Source: Anastatus disparis
Taxonomy: Eukaryota; Arthropoda; Insecta; Hymenoptera; Eupelmidae
DNA length: 64,000 nucleotides
Assembly (NCBI GenBank): GCA_017163975.1
Contig: JAFFSR010000299.1
Span: forward strand, 1,165,501 to 1,229,500
Reading direction: 5' to 3'
Shown here: positions 23,798-34,275 of the stretch, piece after piece
Layout of the letters: every line of letters begins with the position of its first letter
How positions within the stretch are numbered: position 1 is the stretch's first letter
Notes under the pieces: generated by a model
Seen by the model: the letters and a program-made list of their open reading frames with translations, nothing else
What the model was told of the DNA's origin: nothing
Databases searched by the model: none
Program-made: the position numbers and the translations under genes

Positions 23798-25456
23798 TTG
23801 ATCAGAATGCACAATAACCAAAATAACTACATTGAACCAATGAACATATCTCCTAGTAAACAGAGCATAGTAGATACGAAAGAAGAAAGACAAAAAAGAA
23901 AGGCTCAGGATTTTGAGAATGCTGACCAACAACAACAGGATGGAAATAAAAAGCAAAATGTTAACCAACTGGCTAGCTATGCTGATGGCACACAACCCTC
24001 ACAAGATCAACATCAAGGCTCACAACAGACTCAAAATTACTTACCAGCCGTCACATTTTACACAAACGACATCCCGCCACCATTTAAAGTAATAGTAATA
24101 CCTACATATACAGAGAATAAGATGTCAAACCAACAAAGCAAAAGTTTAGAATCGATACAAATTGCCAAAACAATAATCCCCTTACTCCCTAACAAATCTA
24201 TTGACGAAATAAAAAAATCTGGCAAGAACAGAGTCACAATCATAACACACAACAGATCGGTTGCAAATAAAATACTAGCAATGAATGAACTGAAGGAAAA
24301 AAATTTTACTCCTTATATTCCCAATTCATATATATATATATATAGAAAAGTAGTTATCAAACGTGTCCCTATCGACATTACAGATGAAGAAATAAAGAGC
24401 AACTTGGAACTTATTTCTCCAGTTGCAAATTTAGAAATACATAGTGTAAAAAGATTCACAAAGCTTATTCCAAAAGAAAAAAGCAAAAATGAATCTGAAT
24501 CTAAAATACCAACCGCTGATAACAAAACTGTAACTGAAATATCAACCACTAAAAACAAAACTGAAATCGAATTAACGTCAATCCCAACCACTACAGTCAT
24601 GGTCATTTACAAAGGACAAGTCACTCCCCAACATGCATTCCTGTACAGAGTAAAGTACATGGTCGAACAGTACATACCATTAGCCAAACTCTGTACTAAC
24701 TGTTTCAGACATGGGCGTACTACATCTTTCTGTCGCTCTAAAATTAAATGCATATACTGTGGAGAATTAACTCACACTTCAAAAAAATGTGACATTAACA
24801 AAGAAGAAGTTTCATGCATAAACTGCAAAGAAAAACATCTACCTACAGACAAAAACTGCAGAACCAGACGTACTGAACAAGAAATTATAAAAATGGCTGT
24901 CAAAAGAAACATTTCTATTCAAGAAGCCAAATACAATTATAATGAACTCATTACTAATAAAAAAAGACTAAGATTCTCAGAATTCCCAGAACGTAGCTCT
25001 ACAACAACCCCAGACGAAATAAACACTCCAAGTCAAATCTACAATACCCCAAGAAGGAAACTATTTACAGAAGTCACCAAACATTCAAACAATAGTCCTT
25101 CTACCTCCAACCACAAGTCATACTTAAATAAGTCACCCACCAGGTTAAGAGAAAAAAACAACTTTGAGGAACACAAAAAACTCCTAATTTCCCAAAATGG
25201 AGACTATTGTCTAAACTTCACACCTCTTAGCAACGATAGAAACATCACTCATCACATGAAACAACTTGCAAACCCTTCAACCATTCCAGCACAAGGATCC
25301 CCTATCATTACACATAATGAAAATGGATACCTCATTGGAAACACAATTATTATGACACACGAACAAATATTAAGATACCTTAACAATGATCCCCATTTTT
25401 ATGAAAATATCCTAAATGCAGCTCAAGAAAGCATGAAACAATCATCACATCAATAA
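23798..25456 (+). CDS. I-like LINE ORF1 (gag-like, CCHC knuckles)
   Basis: Intact 552-codon frame. The N-terminal third is Gln/Asn/Lys-rich and probably disordered. The middle (about residues 180-290) resembles the RRM-like or PRE-C2HC core of insect LINE gag proteins (IKRVPIDITDEEI). Three Cys/His knuckles follow at about residues 298-352: CTNCFRHGRTTSFC, CIYCGELTHTSKKC and CINCKEKHLPTDKNC. Only the middle one has canonical CX2CX4HX4C spacing. The C-terminal ~200 residues are Ser/Thr/Asn-rich. Expected to bind element RNA and form RNPs. The start at 23798 is the first Met of the frame; a second Met lies three codons on. ORF2 begins 80 bp after the stop. Confidence 0.8.
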   Translation: MIRMHNNQNNYIEPMNISPSKQSIVDTKEERQKRKAQDFENADQQQQDGNKKQNVNQLASYADGTQPSQDQHQGSQQTQNYLPAVTFYTNDIPPPFKVIVIPTYTENKMSNQQSKSLESIQIAKTIIPLLPNKSIDEIKKSGKNRVTIITHNRSVANKILAMNELKEKNFTPYIPNSYIYIYRKVVIKRVPIDITDEEIKSNLELISPVANLEIHSVKRFTKLIPKEKSKNESESKIPTADNKTVTEISTTKNKTEIELTSIPTTTVMVIYKGQVTPQHAFLYRVKYMVEQYIPLAKLCTNCFRHGRTTSFCRSKIKCIYCGELTHTSKKCDINKEEVSCINCKEKHLPTDKNCRTRRTEQEIIKMAVKRNISIQEAKYNYNELITNKKRLRFSEFPERSSTTTPDEINTPSQIYNTPRRKLFTEVTKHSNNSPSTSNHKSYLNKSPTRLREKNNFEEHKKLLISQNGDYCLNFTPLSNDRNITHHMKQLANPSTIPAQGSPIITHNENGYLIGNTIIMTHEQILRYLNNDPHFYENILNAAQESMKQSSHQ

Positions 25457-25750
25457 TAAATAAACAATAATCTCAATACCTCTAAGTACTCCAAAATATA
25501 TCTCAAATCTACTAACACAATAATATATAAACATTATGTATAATTATGAAAAATTAAAAATTATGCAATGGAATTGCCGGAGCATACGAAATAAAATACC
25601 TATACTTAGAGATGTAGTAAATGAATATGATATAATCACGCTACAAGAAACTTGGCTCGACAAAACTTTTACAATGAGAATACCTAACTACAGTATAATC
25701 AGAAAAGACAGACAACACAGTCCCCATGGTGGTGTTGCTATAATAATTAA

Positions 25751-26135
25751 CGGCAGGCCGGAGTAGATCCTGATACCGACCGAGTAACAATTGAGTTGTT
25801 TGTTATTTACTCAAGTATTAATCGGTGTATCTTCAAATTAAAGGTTGAGCGCAATAGATATTATTATTATGAACATCTAATGCACAAGAAAAAAAATTCT
25901 ACCGCTTTGTTTTTGAGAAAAGTAAGGAACACCGAAGTAAAAGTTTATGTTTATAATATTTTTGCGTTCCTTACTTTTCTCAAAAACAAATCGGTAGATT
26001 TTTTTCTTCTTGTGCATAAATATTTGTAATAATAATATCTATTGCGCTTAACCTTCAATTTGCAGATACACCGATTAATACTTGAGTAAATAACAAAAAT
26101 TTTAATTAGACAAGGACAGCGAATCCGGCCTGCTT
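25751..26135. mobile_element. TTAA-MITE, GGCCGG/GACAAGGACAGC type (copy 1)
   Basis: 385 bp between TTAA at 25747-25750 and 26136-26139. Removing it plus one TTAA restores the endonuclease frame of the I-like LINE. Long inverted arms (ATTTACTCAAGTATTAATCG, then GTTTTTGAGAAAAGTAAGGA) fold almost the whole element. Sister copies are at 40953-41338 and 55296-55655. Confidence 0.9.
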
Positions 26136-29100
26136 TTAAGAACAATATACCATTTAAAATAATACCAAACATTTATCACCAGGAAAAATCATTTGAAACG
26201 ATAGCAATATCAATTCCCTTTCAAGCACATAACCAAAATGAGGATAACTCTCTATTAATTGTATCACTATACCGGAATCCTGCCAAACATACTTCAGTTA
26301 ACGAGTGGAATCTACTCTTTAACACTACATCAAAATACAACAACAAATATATTGGAGGCGATTTTAATGCTCACCACTACTCTTGGGGATCTACTAAAAT
26401 CTGCAGCACGGGTGAAAACTTAACTGAGGCCCTTATTGATTACAACCTGTTTATAATAAATGATGGCTTTCATACATATTATGCCAACAAAACAAATACA
26501 AATACTCTCACTAACTCGAAGGAACAAAGAATAATAAGCTCTCCTTTAGATATCACTCTAATATCCGATAGCTTATGGCATAATACAACCTGGAAAGTTC
26601 TAGAAGACAATATGCATAGCGATCATTTTCCAACAGTATGCACCATCCAATTGAGCATAGAAGCCCTGCCACTGAACTCCACCCATAAACTTAATTACAG
26701 AAACATTAACTGGGAATTGTACTCTCTTCATTTAGATCAATATATTGACAAAAACTCACAAAGTATATACAATCTAAACCTGGAGGACCAATATAACCTT
26801 CTTACCAACCTGTGTACTAAAGCAATCTCTCAACAATCACAACCATCTGCAAAACAGAAAAAAAAACAATCCAGCAAATCATAAAGACCAACCTTCTACA
26901 GATGCAAACACAAACATTCTAGAAACTTCTCCCATAGAAATGTCTTCACAGCCACAGATAAAACTACTAAAAATGCATAAAAGAAATCATATCAAGGCCC
27001 CATGGTGGAATGAGGAATGTTCTAACCTTACGAAAGAAAGAAGAACTGCGAGCCTAAACATGCTAAACAACCCTAATCAAGAAAGCCTAGAAATACTCAA
27101 AAAAGTTGAAAACTCCACAAAGAAAAAATTGAAGAAAATAAAAAAGGATAGCTTTAAAAAACTCGTAGAAGAAAACATAACACCTGATACAAATACCAAA
27201 ACTGTTTGGTCATTAATTAATAAATTTAAAAATGTCATAAACTCTAAACCAGATCTAGCTCCAAATAACCTTGAAACAATAGAAAGCGCTAAAAAATTTG
27301 CTAACGAATTCTGCACAACAACTTATTCAACTGCAACTAACAACCAACAACAATATAACATAGAGAATACCAACAACTCTCAGTTAGAGTTAGACAAACC
27401 ATTTACTCTAACTGAACTCAATCTAGCAATCAAGGAATCTAAAAAACACTCATCTCCAGGACTCGACAAAATAGATTATTTGATGATTAAGAACACTCCT
27501 GACTCATTTAGAAAAATCTTACTTGGAATTTTTAATAAATATTTCCTGAGCTGCAGCCACCTAGATATATGGAAAAAATTTCTAATAATCCTACTTCCAA
27601 AAAATAACAAAGGGTTCAGACCTATTTCACTGGCCTCATGCTTCCTAAAATTACAAGAAAAAATGATAAACACGCGCTTACATCATTATATTGAAAAAAA
27701 CAACTTAATTCCTGATTCACAAAACGGATTTAGGAAAGCTAGATCGTGCTATCATGCACTTGCATATATCCCAACTGACATACACACAGCAATGCATAAT
27801 AAATGCCATGTACTTTGCATTCTAATTGACATAAAATCAGCATTTGACAACGTATGTCCAATCATACTTGACAAAATACTAAAAGATATAGGAATTCCAA
27901 CAAGAATGAGAACATTTATATTTAACCTAATATCTGACAAAGAACTATATTTCAAAATTAACAATAATTTAGAAGGACCTTTATACAAAAAAAATGGAGT
28001 ACCTCAAGGTAGTGTGCTCAGCCCTATTTTATACAATATATATGTGTATCTCCTCAAAAAAATTCTCCCACAAGACATACAACTAGTACAATATGCTGAT
28101 GATAATATGCTTTACTGTATACACCAGGACATCCCAACCGCGATCATAAAACTTGAAAATGCACTAAACATTGTCAACAACTATTTTGTAAATCTAAAAC
28201 TCCAAATATCGCCAAATAAAACCAAATTCATTATATTTTCTAATGCTGAGATGAAAACAAATAATAGCTTCTCTATAAAACTCAACAACAACATTATTCA
28301 AGAGTCAAAATCTGTAAAATATCTTGGAATGATATTGGATAACACTCTATCATGGAATGAGCATGCTGATCACATTATTGCTAAAGCCACCAACCAACTC
28401 AACATTCTAAAATTTTTGCGTGGCACCTGGTGGAGTGGTCACCCACAAACCCTAAAGCAGATCTATATATCACTAATCAGAGGCTCATTAGAATATGGAC
28501 TATTTATGACGTATATCAAAAACTCCAACTTAAGAAACAAAATACAGAAGCTACAAAATCAAACAATACGACTGGCGTTAGGTTATAGAAGATCAACCCC
28601 TATTAATGTTCTTCATGCAGAATCAAAAATTGACTACTTTCACAACAGAATTCAACACTTAGCTGACAAATTCACTCTAAAACTCCTTGCACATGAGACA
28701 ACACTACTCCATAAAATTGATAGCTTAAACAACTTAATAATGAACAATGATAGACTAAATATAGGAATGCACTATCCCATTATTAAATCTTACAGATATG
28801 TTAAACACGTAACTGACTTAAAAATCCAAAAATACCTACATCCAATCCCATATGACTTCATATATGAAGCCATAATACAAGAAAATGAAGTAAATACGAC
28901 AGCAGGTAATATTATTCAAAAATCCAGTAACCCTTCTCAAGAATTTGAAAAAATGTTTGGCAGGATTGTCACAGATAACTACACAATTTTTACCGATGCT
29001 TCCAAAACCAATGAGCTTGACTATACTGGAATAGGTATGTACATTCCATCAATAAGCCAAGAATATAAATACAAAATATATTCTGAAGCTTTAACTTTTA

Positions 29101-29230
29101 CAGCTGAAGGTTTAGCAATTTACTTAGCTATAAACAACATAAAAGTTTCTAATAAAAAAAGAGCATATATTTTCTCTGATGCCCTCAGTGTGCTGAATGC
29201 ATTAAAAGAATATTGGCGCATTAAAGGAAT

Positions 29231-29272
29231 ATTGTGTTATGAATCTGGGGAATGCCCCAGATTCATAACACA
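29231..29272. repeat. Perfect hairpin in LINE ORF2
   Basis: TGTGTTATGAATCTGGGG, loop AATG, then the exact complement: 18-bp arms and a 4-nt loop. It lies in frame at the point where RNase H homology stops. Confidence 0.85.
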
Positions 29273-29536
29273 AAGATCCTCGCTTATAAATAAACTTGAT
29301 CGCTACTATAACAAAAAAAAACAAGTAAATCCTAAAAAGGTGAATATAATACTCCAAAATCCTAAAACCACCGCCACAAGATTCATCACGGAGTTTCTAC
29401 AACGCTGCAAGATGAAAATCTAAATTTCAATTTAAACATTCAACTCCATCTATAATCAAACATGTGCAATGTGGCGCATCGGGTCTAAGTCCTGAGACAC
29501 TGACCCACTGCCAGTAAAAAGAAGAAGAAGAAGAAG

Positions 29537-29677
29537 AAACATAAAGGTGTTGATCAAACAGAAACAGATATTGAATTAAAATTTTCAACTGAATATTTAA
29601 ATTTTCTAAAATTTCCAGGTTTTCCATTACATAAATTAATACAAAAAAAATTTTCTATTGTAATGTTGATTAGAAAT
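29537..29677 (+). pseudogene. Helitron helicase, segment 5
   Basis: HKGVDQTETDIELKFSTEYLNFLKFPGFPLHKL, the conserved EYLN..PGFPxHxL stretch of Helitron helicases, then IVMLIRNL, where the TTAA of the RNL codons (29678-29681) took another MITE. Directly continues segment 4 across the I-like LINE. Confidence 0.85.
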
Positions 29678-29681
29678 TTAA

Positions 29682-30084
29682 CGGCATGTCGGAGCTGCAG
29701 CAATCGAGTTTTGCTTTTTTTATTTTATCGATATCTTTTTAAATTCTTAAATTAAACAAATATAATGACTTGTCCGCACTAAAGTTATATTAATACAATA
29801 ATTTTTGTTAAAATAAAAAATCATTTGAACTTGTTATTTTTTTATGAGCTTGGATTGGAAATTAGATATTAAACTCGACAAACCTAACCTTAAAATACGA
29901 TATATTGAAAGTTTTTATTGTAACTTTGTATTTATAATATTCTGGTGGTTTTCTTGAGTTGTCCGCACTAGAGTTTAATCTTACAAACTTTTTCTTTATA
30001 GCAAAAAAACTCGATTAAACGCATCGTTTATTCATAAGTTAGGATTGGAAATATTATTAGAAGGCGGACAGCTTCGTCATGCTC
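29682..30084. mobile_element. TTAA-MITE, CGGCATGTCGGAGCTG type (copy 1)
   Basis: 403 bp between TTAA at 29678-29681 and 30085-30088. Ends CGGCATGTCGGAGCTG and CAGCTTCGTCATGCTC. Removing it rejoins RNL to SVNDGLCNGTRL in frame. Two inner GACTTGTCCGCACTA / GTTGTCCGCACTAGAG motifs are direct repeats. A truncated second copy begins at 55755. Confidence 0.85.
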
Positions 30085-30088
30085 TTAA

Positions 30089-30440
30089 GTGTAAATGATG
30101 GATTATGTAATGGTACGAGATTAAAAATAATTGAAATGTTCAAATTTAATATAAAAGCAGAAATTATTACAGGAACTAAAAAAGGTTTTATAGTTTTTAT
30201 ACCTAGAATTATTTAAGACACCGGAGAATACACATCACTACCCTTTGTATTATATCGTAGACAATTCCCGATAGTTTTAGCTTTCGCAATGACCATCAAC
30301 AAATCTCAAGAACAAAGTTTCGAATCAGTTGGGATTTATTTAAATAAATTAGATAAAAAAATTCGAATAAAATTTTTATTCAAAATGAGCAAGATGATAA
30401 TGATGTAATTAAAACTATTGTTTGGAATAAAATTTTATAA
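30089..30440 (+). pseudogene. Helitron helicase, segment 6 (C-terminal)
   Basis: NDGLCNGTRL and KGFIVFIPRI, then TAA (about 30217), then [29 protein letters not shown]: the RRQFP and [10 protein letters not shown] motifs of PIF1/Helitron helicases (Gly changed to Glu in SQGQ). The following HGQLYVALSR arginine-finger motif is missing: the frame jumps near 30370 to [22 protein letters not shown], which looks like the normal C-terminus in another frame. So there is an internal deletion plus frameshift. No CTRR-type Helitron 3' end with hairpin was identified downstream. Confidence 0.85.
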
Positions 30441-30568
30441 TTTTTTTTAATAAAATTTTTAAAAAATCATCACAATTATATTTTATTTATTAAATATATA
30501 TTTTTTCAGATATAATAAATATTATTGTCAAAATTGTGAAAGTTGATATCAAAATTTTCGGTCTTTAA

Positions 30569-30950
30569 GAGGAGGTCGAGTATATCTGTCCTTTTCTAAT
30601 CAAAGAATTGATTTTTTCACAAAAAATAATAATTGTAGCAAAAAATAAGAAGAAAGCCCCATCTCGTATAATAAAAAGCAAGATTCTCTTTTATGAGGAA
30701 AAATTATTTTTATCGCTTCGTTTTTAAGAAAACCTTGAAAAACTTAATTGTCCATCCTAACCTCTATTTCTTAAGTTTTTCAAGGTTTTCTTCAAAATGA
30801 ATCGATAAAAATAATTTTTCCTCATCAAAGAAAATCTTGCTTTTTATTATACGAGATGGGGCTATCTCCTTATTTTTTGCTACAATTATTAGTTTTTGCA
30901 AAAAAATTAATTTTTTTATTAGAAAAGGACAGAGATATACAACCTGCTCT
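30569..30950. mobile_element. TTAA-MITE, GAGGAGGTC type (copy 1)
   Basis: 382 bp between TTAA at 30565-30568 and 30951-30954. Almost wholly self-complementary: GAGGAGGTCGAGTATATCTG at the left, and AAAATAATTTTTCCTCAT and AAACCTTGAAAAACTTAA toward the centre. Sister copy at 41561-41941. Confidence 0.85.
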
Positions 30951-31682
30951 TAAATGGCTGATTCCATTCAGATTCATGCAGGCCGTCACTGATCGAATTT
31001 TTTTTTTTCTTCTAAGTAATAAAAATACCTTCTTTTACGTATATGAAGATAAAATTCACCTCATAGAACGCTCAAAATCTTTGTTTTTTACTACATCAAT
31101 TTTAGTGTTGGATGTAAAAACGAAAATTCAAAAATTGAAAATGAACCTCTACTTTTAAATGACTATAGCTCCGTCAATTTTTAACCTTTTTGGACGTTCT
31201 TTTAACAAAAGTGTGCGAAATTTGGTCTAGTTTTAAATGCGATCTCGATTTTTGTAATATAATTTGATCTCGCTGAGTTATTTACGAAAAACCGAAAAAA
31301 GCGATTTTTTTCAAACACCATTTTCTCAAAAACTATATTTTTTTTTTTTGAAATTTTTATATGATTTTATACATAAAAAATACTAACTTTAAGGGTAGGT
31401 GAGAATATGCGATTTTGCCTTATTTTTTTTAAACAGATTTTTAAACGTTTTTTTTATATTTTCGATTTTAAAACATTGATACCATGGCGCATCGTACTAT
31501 TTTTCCAACTTTACGTGTTCTTACAACTATTTTTATACTTTAATTTATTAATATATCAAAAATATCAACAATAATCTTTAAAATAAACCCCGGGTCGAAT
31601 ATTTTGATCAATTAGAACAAAAGTTATGATGATTTAAAGTTTAAAAAAAAATGCTGCAACTTTAAATAAATATATTTACTTT

Positions 31683-31722
31683 GAATTTTGAATTTTGAAT
31701 TTTGAATTTGAATTTCAAATTT
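31683..31722 (+). repeat. TTGAATTT short tandem repeat
   Basis: About five units of TTTGAATT at the inner edge of the left arm. Confidence 0.75.
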
Positions 31723-31978
31723 TGAAAAGGTGAATTTTTTAAATACTAAAATATATTATTTGGTCATTCCCAATGAACAAATAATATGCGATACAATTAA
31801 GAAATAAACACTAATGAATTGAGAACTAATGTGAATAAAAAAATCTGAATTTGAATAAAACCTTTCAATTTACTTTTTGCCACTCATGTCTTGAAGTTTT
31901 GGCAGTGTAGATTTGGTTTCGTTTACTTTTTCTACAGTGAATCTTTTAAATACCTTTAATTTCTTTTGCATTTCCTAA

Positions 31979-32772
31979 CTATTCCATTTTTTTTGTCTGT
32001 CGAAAAACTTCTAACTCATCTTTGCGGATAACAAGAATGTTAATCGACGGAGTATATTTTGATACGTGAGTGGCGAAATTTTCAGCGTTTTTAATAAAAT
32101 CTGCATTCTTCTTGGACAGATTATGCGTGGTAGCATAATGTATAACTAAACCACCAATACCATCACAAGCGCCTTTGCCATGACCTGTTGCAGAAAAAGC
32201 CATTTTCTGTTTACTTTTGAGTTTTGAAACTCATAGAATTGATATCTATTTTTAAAATGACTGGCAGCTCCATCAGAAATGGTTATGATTTTATCAAGAT
32301 CTTGCGCAATATGTTTTTTTTTTAAGTTGTCGATAATTAAATTTATAGTCATTAGGGCATGAGATGAATCATGTTTAATATCGTCAGAGACGGTGACATA
32401 ACTGACTGTCTTATCATTTCCAAAATAGCATACTGACGTAAATATTGATATTTGGTTTTTACTCTAATGATAGCTTTGAATTTCATTTTGAAGCAGAACT
32501 GTCCAATTTTCTGCAAAATCGACATGAATAACTAATTGAAAGTCATTATTTTTCGCTAAAAGTTTAACCTCTTTAATTGCTATACGTGGAATTTCTTTGA
32601 CCAATTTATGAGCTCTTACAGTGAGAGCACGCTCTCTTAACTTTATTAAGAAATTTTCAATTGTGCTAGTTTTATTCAGTAAATTTGATTTTTCTGAATA
32701 AAATCTGCAATGTCTTGTTTATTCTCTTTTTTATAATTATTCAAAGCATCTGTAAATATCATATTTATTTAA
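31979..32772 (-). pseudogene. Broken DDE-type transposase of the long-TIR element
   Basis: Reading the minus strand, the frame gives IFTDALNNYKKENKQDIADF, then HVDFAENWTVLLQNEIQSYH with a TAG (complement of 32464-32466) where Trp is expected. VSDDIKHDSSHALMT and TISDGAASHFKNRYQFYEF follow. After a one-base shift near 32195 comes FSATGHGKGACDGIGGLV. The set DFAEN / EIQSxHW / SDGaaxxFKN / HGKGxCDGiGG recurs in transposon-derived proteins of insects and cnidarians. The conserved acidic residues suggest an RNase-H-like (DDE/D) catalytic core, which is inference. The C-terminal ~40 residues are charged. It has the stop and the frameshift, so it is dead. Confidence 0.7.
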
Positions 32773-33485
32773 AGTTTCAGCATTTTTTTTTAAACTTTAA
32801 ATCGTCATAACTTTTGTTCTAATTGATCAAAATATTCGATCCGGGGTTTATTTTAAAGATTATTGTTAATATTTTTGATATATTAATAAATGAAAGCATA
32901 AAAATAGTTGTAAGAACACGTAAAGTTGGAAAAATAGTACGATGCGCCATGGTATCAATGTTTTAAAATCGAAAATATAAAAAAAACGTTTAAAAATCTG
33001 TTTAAAAAAAATAAGGCAAAATCGCATATTCTCACCTACCCTTAAAGTTAGTATTTTTTATGTATAAAATCATATAAAAATTTCAAAAAAAAAAAAATAT
33101 AGTTTTTGAGAAAATCGTGTTTGAAAAAAATCGCTTTTTTCGGTTTTTCATAAATAACTCAGCGAGATCAAATTGTATTACAAAAATCGAGATCTCATTT
33201 AAAGCTAGACCAAATTTCGCACACTTTCGTTAAAAGAACGTCCAAAAAGGTTAAAAATTGACGGAGCCATAGTCATTTAAAAGTAGAGGTTTATTTTCAA
33301 TTTTTGAATTTTCGTTTTTACATCCAACACTAAAATCGCTGTAGTAAAAAAAAAAAAAAATTCTGAGCGTTCTATGAGGTAAATTTTATCTTCATATACA
33401 TAATAGAAGGTATTTTTATTACTTAGAAGAAAAAAAAAATTCGATCAGTGACGGCCTGCATGAATCTGAATGGAATCAGCCAAAT

Positions 33486-33881
33486 AAACATATTAATCGT
33501 TTTCATAATAAAATTAATAATACATGTAAATTATGTAGAAAAGTATTTAAACATCGAAAACATTATTTACGACATATGCAAGAACATATTAATAAGAACA
33601 AATTTTCATGTAATATATGTACAAAAAAATTTGTAAGATTTTCTCATTTACTAAGACATCAACATGTTCAAAGATGTAATAAAAATAGCTATGTTAATAA
33701 AACATGTAATCTATGCTTCAAAATTTTTAAACATAGAAAACATTTTTTAAAACATGTACGAGAACATAGTGATGAAATTAAATTTTCATGTAACATTTGT
33801 AAGAAAAATTTTAAAAGAATTTTTCATTTGAAAAGACATAAGCTTAAATGTAAATGTAAATATAATAAAAATAAAAATTAA
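33486..33881 (+). pseudogene. C2H2 zinc-finger fragment (four fingers)
   Basis: Open from about 33486 (first Met at 33576) to the stop at 33879. Four fingers are visible: CKLCRKVFKHRKHYLRHMQEH, CNICTKKFVRFSHLLRHQHVQRC (C2HC ending), CNLCFKIFKHRKHFLKHVREH and CNICKKNFKRIFHLKRHKLKC. Fingers 1 and 3, and 2 and 4, are similar pairs, suggesting an internal duplication. There is no visible start context, N-terminal domain or polyA logic. Once the TTAA-MITE and the long-TIR element are removed it lies about 160 bp after the Helitron helicase on the same strand. A Helitron-captured host gene fragment is therefore possible. It could also be an exon of a host C2H2 gene. It is Lys/Asn-rich, like the AT-rich surroundings. 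Confidence 0.55.
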
Positions 33882-34275
33882 TTTATAATACTTAATTGAA
33901 GTATTTATTTTAATTTTTAGTATACAGTATTTAAATTTTATAATTTAATTATAAAATCAAATTCTTTTTAATATTTCAAAGCAAATTATCAATAATTCCG
34001 GAAATTATAGCTAAATTCATCGAAATTTCAGCTAACTTATAGCTAACTCCTAACCAACTTTTAGCTAACTTTTAGGTTGGAAAAAGGGGGGTCCAGAAAA
34101 GGAGGGCTTATTTCTGACGGTGACAGCATCGACAGCGTCGACAGTGGGGCAGCAGCGACAGTGGCGATATATTTTTAATAATATAGAGAGATAATACGCA
34201 ATGCAGTATTTTTCGTTCAAATCCAAATTTTGCACACGTTTTGATCTATGTTACCGCTTGATCTGACGTTAGAGA
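33882..34275. other. Intergenic stretch, no gene
   Basis: Contains a small run of TAGCTAACT / TTTTAGCTAAC repeats (34005-34075) and a CGACAG-rich segment (34115-34165: GACAGCATCGACAGCGTCG). No coding or transposon ends recognised. Confidence 0.5.

Larger units (their letters stand above)
25536..29423 (+). pseudogene. I-like LINE ORF2 (endonuclease, RT, RNase H), MITE-disrupted
   Basis: The ATG at 25536 opens an APE-type endonuclease: MQWNCRSIRNKI, LQETWL, GGVAIIIN. A TTAA-MITE then interrupts (25751-26135), and the frame resumes with SLYRNPAKH, GGDFNAHHYSWGS and HSDHFPTV, all catalytic signatures intact. One frameshift in an A-run near 26860 separates this from the 827-codon RT frame (26940-29423). 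RT motifs: FRPISLASCFLKLQEK, DIKSAFDNV, GVPQGSVLSP and YADDNMLYC, all canonical. RNase H: FTDASK, AEGLAIYLAI and FSDALSVLNAL. The end of RNase H (the usual WIPSHxGIxGNExAD) is missing and is replaced at 29231-29272 by a perfect hairpin. So the polymerase core looks intact, but the element is disabled by the MITE, the frameshift and the RNase H loss. Confidence 0.9.
23537..29536 (+). mobile_element. I-like LINE inserted in the Helitron
   Basis: The 13-bp duplication AAACATAAGGGTG / AAACATAAAGGTG (23524-23536 and 29537-29549) bounds a 6,000-bp element. It has a 5' UTR (23537-23797), gag-like ORF1, ORF2 with endonuclease, RT and RNase H, a short 3' UTR (29424-29518) and a (GAA)n tail. RNase H downstream of RT places it in the I/LOA/Outcast-type group. 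Few disabling changes, so younger than the Helitron and the CR1-like LINE. Confidence 0.9.
30957..33481. mobile_element. Long-TIR DNA transposon, 4-bp AAAT duplication
   Basis: Ends GGCTGATTCCATTCAGATTC and its complement finishing at 33481; AAAT flanks both sides (30953-30956, 33482-33485). Inverted arms are about 720 bp each (30957-31680, 32770-33481) around a ~1.1-kb core that encodes a broken transposase on the minus strand. Four-bp duplications with very long TIRs occur in Sola-type and a few other superfamilies; I cannot place it firmly. Inserted one base pair or so from the TTAA-MITE upstream. Confidence 0.8.
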
